Shown here in pieces: positions 1-6,387 of a stretch of DNA of 9,552 nt. The stretch is taken from assembly GCA_009776905.1 (NCBI GenBank), contig WRMX01000045.1, positions 10,984-20,535 of the forward strand, read 5' to 3'. The notes beneath the pieces were generated by a model that was not told the DNA's origin, made no database searches, and worked only from the letters and a program-made list of their open reading frames with translations. The DNA comes from Oscillospiraceae bacterium. GTDB lineage: Bacteria > Bacillota > Clostridia > Oscillospirales > Oscillospiraceae. The translations under genes were made by a program, and so were the position numbers. Every line of letters starts with the position of its first letter. Position 1 is the stretch's first letter.

Positions 1-37
1 CCCACCTGCCAATATGTGCAGGTTATAAATGGGTCTA

Positions 38-169
38 CACGGCACGGCGGGGCTACTTTGCGGAAATTCACACGGCACGGCGGGGCTATTTTACGGAAAT
101 TCACACGGCACGGCGGGGCTGTTTTGCTGAAATTCACACGGCACGGCGGGGCTATTTTACGGAATTTCA
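38..169. repeat. Four tandem copies of a 33-bp repeat
   Basis: Copies occupy 38-70, 71-103, 104-136 and 137-169, with no spacer. Each begins CACGGCACGGCGGGGCT and ends in a variant of TTACGGAAATTCA. Differences are single bases: CTTTGC in copy 1, TTTTGC and CTGA in copy 3, and AATTT instead of AAATT in copy 4. The array ends 34 bp before the TATAAT box of the hydrogenase genes. The unit is a multiple of three bases, so a reading frame would stay in phase. The absence of spacers rules out CRISPR. Function unknown. Confidence 0.93.
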
Positions 170-203
170 CATGAGGCGGGTGCTTCATGTTGAGAATGTC
201 AAA

Positions 204-209
204 TATAAT
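204..209 (+). promoter_or_regulatory. Probable -10 box (TATAAT) of the hydrogenase operon
   Basis: A perfect TATAAT sits 44 nt before the preferred start codon at 253, which would give a leader of roughly 35-40 nt carrying the GGAGG site. No good -35 hexamer is visible: the bases at the 17-nt spacing are TGCTTC. TTGAGA at 190-195 is too close. The promoter may therefore depend on an activator, or the match may be chance. Confidence 0.42.
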
Positions 210-233
210 TATGCTGCGGCCATGCAGCGGAAC

Positions 234-238
234 GGAGG
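234..238 (+). promoter_or_regulatory. Ribosome binding site GGAGG that favours the start at 253
   Basis: GGAGG lies 14 nt before ATG 253, a long but usable spacing. No other in-frame ATG, GTG or TTG lies between it and 253. The competing upstream ATG at 187 has only a GAGGCGGG-like stretch (173-180) before it, and starting there would place the TATAAT box inside the gene. Confidence 0.5.
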
Positions 239-252
239 ATTATCACCGGCAT

Positions 253-2088
253 ATGAGCAGATTTGAAATCATGACTGAGAGCAACGCGTACATCGTGATG
301 GACGGGCTGTACCGGGACATGGAGCGTAGGATGGCGGCAAGCCCGCCCGGCCAATGCCCCGTGGACCTGGTGCTCAGCTTCACGACGCTTTGCCTCGCCC
401 AATCATGCGGGAAGTGCGTACCCTGCCGCGTCGGGCTCGGCACGCTATCCGGCATCCTGGAGGACATCCTCGATGGGAACGCTGACGACGAGACACTGAA
501 GCTTTTGGAAAGCACTGCGTCGGGGATTGCCGACAGCGCCGACTGCGCTATCGGTTATGAATCGGCGCGCATGGTTCTTGACATGATCAAGAATTTCAAC
601 GACGACTTTGTAGAGCATGTCGGAAAGCGCCGCTGCCTTGGCGGGCACGACGTGCCCGTGCCATGCGTTTGCGTCTGCCCCGCCAATGTCGATATTCCGG
701 GGTATATCGCGCTCGTCCACCAAGACCGATGCGACGACGCGATCCGTTTGATCAGAAAAGACAACCCATTCCCCGTTGCATGCGGTTATGTCTGCGAGCA
801 TCCTTGCGAGAGGCGGTGCCGCCGCAACATGATCGACGACGCTGTCAACATCCGCGCCTTGAAGCGCTACGCCGTCGACAACGCGAACGTTGTCGATCCG
901 CCTGAGTGTTCCGAGCCGACAGGCAAGAGGATTGCTATTATTGGCGGAGGCCCCGGCGGGCTTTCGGCTGCATATTATCTTAAGCTCATGGGGCATGACG
1001 TCACAGTGTTCGAGCGCCGCAAGCAGCTCGGTGGGATGCTGCGCTACGGCATTCCGGCTTACCGTTTCCCGAGGGAGATGCTGGAGCGCGACATCGAAGC
1101 GATTTTGAAGACCAGCATCGACGTCAAGCTCGGCGTAGACGTTGGCGCGGACGCCGCCTTGGAAGAAATTCTTGAAACTTATGACAGCATTTTCATTGCT
1201 ATCGGCGCGCAGAACGACAGCAGGCCCCGCCTCGAAGGCGAGGACTTGAAAGGCGTCATCGCCGCGGTCGAGCTGCTGCGTGGCATCGGAGACGGAGATC
1301 TGCCCGATCTTTCCGGCAAGACCGTCGCGGTCATCGGCGGCGGGAACGTCGCGATGGATGCGGCGCGCACTTCTCAGCGCTTGGGCGCAAAAAAGGTATA
1401 TTGCGTTTACAGGCGCCGCCAGGAGGACATGACCGCGCTTCCTGCGGAGGTCGAGGGCGCCATCGCCGAGGGAGTCGAGCTCATCACTCTCAAGCTGCCG
1501 TCCAGCATCGAGCGCGACGCAGACGGCAACGCCATCGCGCTGCGGGTCAAGCCGCAGTTGCCCGGCATGATCGGTCCGGACAGGCGTCCGAGGCCTGTCG
1601 ATGCGGACCTCCCGGAGGAGAGGATCGAAGCTGACATCATCGTCCTGGCAATGGGGCAGAAGGTAGAGACCGATATCTATGCAAGGGCGGGCATACCCAT
1701 AGATAGCGGTACCATCGAAGCTATGTCGAACGGCCAGATCGTTTCCAACAGCAAGGTCTTTGCGGGGGGCGACTGCGCGACGGGACCTGCGACCGCGATC
1801 CGCGCGATTGCTGCGGGGAAGGTCGCTGCGGCGAACATCGACGAGTTCCTTGGTTTTAACCACACGATAAGCGTCGATGTAGACATCCCGCCCGTAATAA
1901 TGGCCAGCAAGCCGGCACGCGGGCGCGTCAACACCACGGAGCGCGAAGCCGGCGACAGGAAAGACGATTTCGTGGGCATCGAATGCGGCATGACAAGGGA
2001 AGGCGCGGAGATCGAATCGGCCCGCTGCCTGCGCTGTGACCATTTCGGTTACGGAGTTTTCAGAGGCGGGAGGAACAACAAATGGTAA
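253..2088 (+). CDS. NuoF-type 4Fe-4S / GltD-like FAD-NAD(P)H oxidoreductase, hydrogenase partner subunit
   Basis: This is probably the flavin subunit that passes electrons between NAD(P)H and the hydrogenase encoded next. Numbering is from ATG 253 (611 aa). Residues about 45-110 match the C-terminal iron-sulphur domain of NuoF/HydB, with SCGKCVPC (Cys52, 55, 58) and a fourth cysteine in SADC (98). The NuoF FMN and SLBB domains are absent. Residues about 125-205 form a GltD/DPD-type double 4Fe-4S domain, with Cys138, 140, 142, 177, 181, 185 and 189 visible. Then come the FAD site IIGGGPGGLSAA (from 229), the NAD(P) site VIGGGNVAMDAA (from 360) followed by VYRRR, and the second FAD motif VFAGGDC (from 502). 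The C-terminus has CLRC. The arginines after the second glycine motif suggest NADPH, as in GltD and NfnL. An in-frame ATG at 187 would add 22 residues with no family resemblance. The stop overlaps the next gene by 7 nt, so the two are translationally coupled. The domain call is firm; the redox partner and cofactor are inferred. Confidence 0.93.
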   Translation: MSRFEIMTESNAYIVMDGLYRDMERRMAASPPGQCPVDLVLSFTTLCLAQSCGKCVPCRVGLGTLSGILEDILDGNADDETLKLLESTASGIADSADCAIGYESARMVLDMIKNFNDDFVEHVGKRRCLGGHDVPVPCVCVCPANVDIPGYIALVHQDRCDDAIRLIRKDNPFPVACGYVCEHPCERRCRRNMIDDAVNIRALKRYAVDNANVVDPPECSEPTGKRIAIIGGGPGGLSAAYYLKLMGHDVTVFERRKQLGGMLRYGIPAYRFPREMLERDIEAILKTSIDVKLGVDVGADAALEEILETYDSIFIAIGAQNDSRPRLEGEDLKGVIAAVELLRGIGDGDLPDLSGKTVAVIGGGNVAMDAARTSQRLGAKKVYCVYRRRQEDMTALPAEVEGAIAEGVELITLKLPSSIERDADGNAIALRVKPQLPGMIGPDRRPRPVDADLPEERIEADIIVLAMGQKVETDIYARAGIPIDSGTIEAMSNGQIVSNSKVFAGGDCATGPATAIRAIAAGKVAAANIDEFLGFNHTISVDVDIPPVIMASKPARGRVNTTEREAGDRKDDFVGIECGMTREGAEIESARCLRCDHFGYGVFRGGRNNKW

Positions 2089-3821
2089 AACTGACTATTA
2101 ACGACAAGATTATCGAGGCTGCCGATGGCGCGACCATTCTCGAGGCTGCATATGCCGCAGGCATAGCCATTCCGCATTTGTGCTATCTCAAAGATATCAA
2201 CCAGATTGGCGCTTGCCGCGTTTGCGTCGTGGAGGTCGAGGGCGTCGACCGATTGGCCGCCGCGTGCAACACCCCCGTCGAGGAGGGCATGGTGATCTTC
2301 ACGAACAGCTCACGCGCACGCAAGGCGAGACGCACGAACGTGCAGCTCCTCTTGTCCCAGCACGACAGCCGCTGCCCTACTTGCACGCGAAACGGCAACT
2401 GCGGCCTGCAGTCGCTGGCCGCGAACCTCAACGTGCTCTATGCGCCATATGTCCCGAGGCTCCCTGAGGATCGTTGGGATAAGAACTCTCCGCTTATTCG
2501 CGCGGAGAGCAAGTGCATCAAGTGCATGCGGTGCGTCCAGGTCTGCGACAAGATCCAGGCCGTGCATGTTTGGGACGTTTCCGGTACGGGGAGCCGCACA
2601 GCCGTCAATGTTTCCAAGAACAGGACTCTTGACGAGGCGGACTGCACGTATTGCGGGCAGTGCATAACCCATTGCCCCGTTGGCGCTTTGTTCGCCAGGG
2701 ACGACACGGAGCGCGTGTTTGCGGCCATCGACGATCCCGACATCGTGACCGTCGTGCAGGTGGCGCCAGCCGTCCGCACTGCATGGGCCGAGTCATTCGG
2801 CGTCAATCGCGAGACCGCGACGCCAAAGCGCATGGCTGCTGCGTTGCGCCGGCTTGGGTTTAATTATGTTTTCGACACGAGCTTCGCGGCCGACTTGACA
2901 GTCATAGAGGAGGGTACCGAATTCATCAAGCGGCTTACCAATGCCGACAACCATCGGTGGCCGATGTTCACATCCTGCTGCCCCGGCTGGGTGCGCTTCC
3001 TTAAAGCCCACTACCCTGACATGACTGCCAACCTTTCGACCGCCAAGAGCCCTCAGCAGATGTTCGGGGCCGTGACGAAGAGCTTTTTTGCCAAGAAGAT
3101 CGGAGTCGATCCTCACAAAATATTCTGCGTTTCCGTCATGCCGTGCTCGTCGAAAAAGAGCGAGTGCGACCTGCCCACGATGAACGACGCTTGCGGGGAC
3201 CCGGACGTCGACGTCGTAATCACGACGCGCGAGTTTTCAAAGATGCTGCACACACAGGGGATGATTCCGGAGCTTTTGCCGGAAGAAGAGTTTGATTCAC
3301 CTTTAGGGAGCAGCACCGGCGCTGCCGTGATCTTCGGAGCCAGCGGCGGCGTAATGGTGGCCGCGTTGCGCAGCGCCTATTTCCTGCTGACCGGCAACAA
3401 CATCGACCCCGATGCTTTTTCCCTTGTGACGGTCATGGACGGCTGGAGGGAAGCGATGATCAGCATTCCGGGCACGGGCGATGTCCGCATTGCGATAATT
3501 TCCGGCCTTGCAAACGCGCAGCGGCTCATCGAAATGGTGCGCAAGGGCGAGGCTTCATATGATTTCGTTGAGATTATGGCGTGCCCCGGCGGCTGCTCCG
3601 GCGGCGGAGGGCAGCCGATAGACATGGGGGCCGAGCTTGCGGCGGAGCGCGGGGACGTGCTCTGGCGCCTCGACCGCGAGAGCGAGATCAGGTATTCGCA
3701 CGACAACATGGATGTCAAGGCTCTTTATGACGATTTCTTGAAGGAGCCGCTCGGCGAGCTGTCGCACCATTTGTTACACACGGATCACAATGCATGGGAG
3801 ATGCCTTGCAGCGACGAATAG
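2082..3821 (+). CDS. hydA: [FeFe]-hydrogenase, group A, catalytic subunit
   Basis: This cytoplasmic enzyme makes or oxidises H2. It has 579 residues, close to the 574 of Clostridium pasteurianum CpI, and the same modular order. A 2Fe-2S ferredoxin domain has Cys34, 45, 48 and 62. A His-Cys 4Fe-4S site follows (His94, Cys98, 101, 107). Two ferredoxin clusters come next: CIKCMRCVQVC (145-155) and CTYCGQCITHC (188-198). The H-cluster motifs are TSCCPGW (Cys299/300), MPCSSKKSE (Cys355) and MACPGGCSGGGGQP (Cys501, 505). The proton-path residues known from CpI (Cys299, the EExxE pair and Ser319) have clear equivalents, so the active site looks complete. One deviation is GGVMVAALR (421-429), where many homologues have an acidic residue after GGVM. 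A GGGAGG ribosome site (2068-2073) sits 8 nt before the ATG, inside the upstream gene. No hydE, hydF or hydG maturase gene is in the window. Confidence 0.98.
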   Translation: MVKLTINDKIIEAADGATILEAAYAAGIAIPHLCYLKDINQIGACRVCVVEVEGVDRLAAACNTPVEEGMVIFTNSSRARKARRTNVQLLLSQHDSRCPTCTRNGNCGLQSLAANLNVLYAPYVPRLPEDRWDKNSPLIRAESKCIKCMRCVQVCDKIQAVHVWDVSGTGSRTAVNVSKNRTLDEADCTYCGQCITHCPVGALFARDDTERVFAAIDDPDIVTVVQVAPAVRTAWAESFGVNRETATPKRMAAALRRLGFNYVFDTSFAADLTVIEEGTEFIKRLTNADNHRWPMFTSCCPGWVRFLKAHYPDMTANLSTAKSPQQMFGAVTKSFFAKKIGVDPHKIFCVSVMPCSSKKSECDLPTMNDACGDPDVDVVITTREFSKMLHTQGMIPELLPEEEFDSPLGSSTGAAVIFGASGGVMVAALRSAYFLLTGNNIDPDAFSLVTVMDGWREAMISIPGTGDVRIAIISGLANAQRLIEMVRKGEASYDFVEIMACPGGCSGGGGQPIDMGAELAAERGDVLWRLDRESEIRYSHDNMDVKALYDDFLKEPLGELSHHLLHTDHNAWEMPCSDE

Positions 3822-3840
3822 TACCTGACGGATGCACAAG

Positions 3841-3889
3841 AGCGATACAAGGAAAACAGGCGCAATGCGCCTGTTTTCCTTGTATTGCT
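3841..3889. terminator. Bidirectional intrinsic terminator between convergent genes
   Basis: The arms 3841-3863 and 3867-3889 pair over 23 bp around an AAT loop, with one G-T pair and no other mismatch. The core CAGGCGC-AAT-GCGCCTG is preceded by AAAA and followed by TTTT, so the hairpin plus T-tract can work on either strand. It lies 19 nt after the hydrogenase stop and 14 nt before the stop of the minus-strand aldo/keto reductase gene. Confidence 0.9.
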
Positions 3890-3903
3890 ATGCAATTATT
3901 GGA

Positions 3904-5073
3904 TCACGACATGATTTTTCTCACAAGCCAGAGTATGGGGCTGAACCACCAAGGCTCCATCTTGCGCTTTACGGCGGCCAGCGAATCGATTATTTTGATA
4001 TGCTGCGGGCATAGCTTTTCGCACGCGCCGCATTTGACGCATTTGCTAGCGATGGACTTTTTGTCCTTGTCGTTAACATTGGCGCTGGTGACATATTGGG
4101 TGAAACCGGCCACGAAGCCCAGCGCGTATCTCGCGTTATATGAAGAAAAGCAGCCCGGAATGTTGACGCCGTGCGGGCAGGGCATGCAATAGTTGCAGCC
4201 TGTGCAGGGGACCTTATATGATTCGCGGAGCGTCTCGACGACAGGCGCGAAAACGGCAGATTCCTCCGGCGCGAGCATGCCTGGACGCGCTTCGCTTGCC
4301 GTGATCAGATTGTCTGAGAGCTGCTCCAAGCTGTTCATACCGGACAGGACGACGGAGACCTCGGGCTGGTCCCAGAGCCAGCGGAGCGCCCATGAGGCAG
4401 GGGAGCGGTTTGCATCGGCATCTCTGAGTATTTTCAGCGCCTTAGCGGGCAGTCCCGTGGCCAGCTTGCCGCCGAGCAGCGGCTCCATGATTATCACGGG
4501 CAGGCCTTTTTCATGCGCCCTTTTAAGCCCCGCGCGGCCGGCCTGATAGTTCTCGTCCATGTAGTTGTATTGAATCTGGCAAAAGTCCCAGTCATATATA
4601 TCAAGCAATTCCATGAAAGAGCTTTGGGAGCCGTGGAATGAAAAGCCGATTTGCCGCACTTGCCCGCTGCTTTTTTTCTCGCCGATCCAGCTCTCGATCC
4701 CAATCTCGCGGAGCCTGTTCCAAGAGGCGACATCCGTGAGGTTATGGATGAGGTAGTAATCTATGTAGTCGGTCTCGAGCCTTTGCAGCTGTTCGTTGAA
4801 GATGCGCTCAAAGTCTTCCTTTGTTTTGCATTTTTGGTGCGGCAGCTTCGTCGCGAGATATATTGCGGAGCGCAAGTTGTGCTTCTTCAGGGCGGCGCCG
4901 AGTTTGACTTCGCTGTTGCCGTATATGTACGCAGTGTCGAAATAGTTGATGCCTCCGGCCACGGCTTCGACGACCAGCTTTTCGGTTTGTTCGCGGTCGC
5001 GGGGGAAGCGCATGCAGCCGAGGCCGAGGACGGAGAGTTCGTTGCCGGATTTTGGGTCTGTTATGTGTTGCAT
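3904..5073 (-). CDS. Aldo/keto reductase with C-terminal ferredoxin-type 4Fe-4S motifs
   Basis: This is a predicted cytoplasmic oxidoreductase of the iron-sulphur aldo/keto reductase type (COG1453-like), substrate unknown. Of 389 residues, about 1-275 form the AKR barrel. The catalytic tetrad is visible as Asp46 and Tyr51 (in NYFDTAYIYG), Lys76 (ATKLP) and His110 (YYLIH). Residues 290-299 read CTGCNYCMPC, with a further Cys308, and 345-355 read CVKCGACEKLC, a standard 4Fe-4S motif. The end is aromatic and basic (WWFSPILWLVRK), perhaps for membrane or partner contact, though there is no true membrane helix. A GAGGT ribosome site (minus strand, 5080-5084) lies 6 nt before the ATG. The gene begins 15 nt after the LRR gene stops, so the two are probably co-transcribed. 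The Fe-S motifs suggest electrons come from ferredoxin rather than only NADPH; that is inference. Confidence 0.95.
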   Translation of the reverse strand: MQHITDPKSGNELSVLGLGCMRFPRDREQTEKLVVEAVAGGINYFDTAYIYGNSEVKLGAALKKHNLRSAIYLATKLPHQKCKTKEDFERIFNEQLQRLETDYIDYYLIHNLTDVASWNRLREIGIESWIGEKKSSGQVRQIGFSFHGSQSSFMELLDIYDWDFCQIQYNYMDENYQAGRAGLKRAHEKGLPVIIMEPLLGGKLATGLPAKALKILRDADANRSPASWALRWLWDQPEVSVVLSGMNSLEQLSDNLITASEARPGMLAPEESAVFAPVVETLRESYKVPCTGCNYCMPCPHGVNIPGCFSSYNARYALGFVAGFTQYVTSANVNDKDKKSIASKCVKCGACEKLCPQHIKIIDSLAAVKRKMEPWWFSPILWLVRKIMS

Positions 5074-5088
5074 GTGGATACCTCAATA

Positions 5089-6330
5089 TTATGAAACTAT
5101 GTATTTTAGCCTGTTGTCTTTTGCGTATTGCTCCGCGTAGGAACCCTCGGAGCATTCGAGCGTGATTCCCCTGCGGGAATAAAACGCCGTGTCGCCGATT
5201 TGTTCGACGGAATCCGGAACATCGACGGACTTCAGACAGATGCAGTCATAAAAGACGCTGTCGCCGATGTTGACGACATTGCTGCCTATCGTGACTGACT
5301 CCAGATTGTCGCACAGACGGAACGCCCAGCCTTCAATGTCAATGACGCTGTTGCTGATCTCGACCGTCCTCAGCTCCTTGCAACGATAGAAGCAGTCGCT
5401 GCCGATCTTGATGGTGCTGTCGGGGATCGTGACGGAAAATAAGTTCGTGCAGTTGCGGAACGCGCCATACCCGAGGGCGACTACGTTTTCCGGGATATGC
5501 AGGGCCTCGAGGCTCGTCAGGAATCCGAAGGCGTAGTTGCCGATGTATTTGAGCGAGGAGGGGAGGTCTAGCGTTTTAATGACCCTGCAGCCCCTGAACG
5601 CGCAGTGGTAAATTGTAGTCACGGTTTCCGGAATTTTCACGTCTGAAATGCGGATGTCCCATGCCAGCGCGAAGCAATTCATACCGATGTGCGTGACCGG
5701 CAGCCCGTCGAGCTCCGCAGGTATATCGACTTCCTTCTTGTATCCGATGTATTTCACAAGCTCCACGTGGTCTGAGTATATGTTGTATAAATATTCAGAA
5801 CTTTTTCTGGATTCGAGGACTTCCGTCGAGACGCCTTCCTGCGTCATGAGGTAGTATTGGTCGGGAGCTTTCATGCGGATTCTGGAATGTTTTAGATATG
5901 GAATGTCCGACAGAGTTATCGTGATGGGACCGAAATCATCGGTAGCGAATATCGAGGCTTTGTCTTTTTCGACAGTTTTGCCAGAGAGTTCCTGCGCGGC
6001 CGCTTCCAGCAAGGATGCGAAGTCGTCGACGACGTTCGTAAACTCTTCCATCGCGGTTTTTGTTTCTTCATAGCTTTCTATCAACGATGTTTGAATGTCA
6101 TTTTCCCACATTTCCTGCAGGTCGAGAATTAAGTATCCGACGCGTTGCGCATAGAAACTGCTTTGCTGTTTGGCCGCTCGCATTGCGAGGGCCTTTTGCC
6201 TGAGGTTCCATGGCGTCAACTGTTTGTCGTCCGGCGGGGGCTTGCTGAGATGAAGCTTAATGAGCAGTTTTTTGGCCGCGCTGATTTCTTGGGCGCTGTT
6301 ATTGGTGATCATGCCGACTTCTCTGGCCAT
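5089..6330 (-). CDS. BspA-type leucine-rich-repeat (LRR_5) protein without signal peptide
   Basis: Residues 231-391 of this 413-residue protein hold seven LRR_5 units of exactly 23 residues, starting at 231, 254, 277, 300, 323, 346 and 369. Each has the pattern VxIPxSVxxIGxxAFxxCxxLxx. A degenerate unit precedes them (about 201-230, VDIPAELDGLPVTHIG). The end, ECSEGSYAEQYAKDN, is the usual cap of such proteins. The N-terminal 190 residues are not recognised: they begin with charged helices, contain likely coiled coil (about 75-125), and have no signal peptide, lipobox, membrane segment or sortase motif. Most BspA-like proteins are surface adhesins, so a cytoplasmic position would be unusual. 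An AAGGAGAG ribosome site about 6 nt before ATG 6330 supports the start. LRR_5 repeats usually mediate protein binding; the partner is unknown. Confidence 0.93.
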   Translation of the reverse strand: MAREVGMITNNSAQEISAAKKLLIKLHLSKPPPDDKQLTPWNLRQKALAMRAAKQQSSFYAQRVGYLILDLQEMWENDIQTSLIESYEETKTAMEEFTNVVDDFASLLEAAAQELSGKTVEKDKASIFATDDFGPITITLSDIPYLKHSRIRMKAPDQYYLMTQEGVSTEVLESRKSSEYLYNIYSDHVELVKYIGYKKEVDIPAELDGLPVTHIGMNCFALAWDIRISDVKIPETVTTIYHCAFRGCRVIKTLDLPSSLKYIGNYAFGFLTSLEALHIPENVVALGYGAFRNCTNLFSVTIPDSTIKIGSDCFYRCKELRTVEISNSVIDIEGWAFRLCDNLESVTIGSNVVNIGDSVFYDCICLKSVDVPDSVEQIGDTAFYSRRGITLECSEGSYAEQYAKDNRLKYIVS

Positions 6331-6387
6331 TGCGATCTCTCCTTTTGTTGGGGTTGATTTGAGCGCGGGCGGGGAAAAGATTCTTCG

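Noticed and set aside
4..23. Hairpin ACCTGC...GCAGGT as a terminator of an upstream gene
   Set aside because: The stem is only 6 bp, the loop is 8 nt and no T-tract follows; the upstream gene is not in view.
38..169. CRISPR array
   Set aside because: Units are directly contiguous with no unique spacers, and no cas gene is near.
190..195. TTGAGA as the -35 box for the TATAAT at 204
   Set aside because: The spacing is only 8 nt, too short for a sigma-70-type promoter.
445..2043. Long minus-strand open frame of over 500 codons opposite the flavin subunit
   Set aside because: It lies fully antisense to a gene with clear domains, shows no family motif, and is expected in GC-rich coding DNA. It is a shadow frame.
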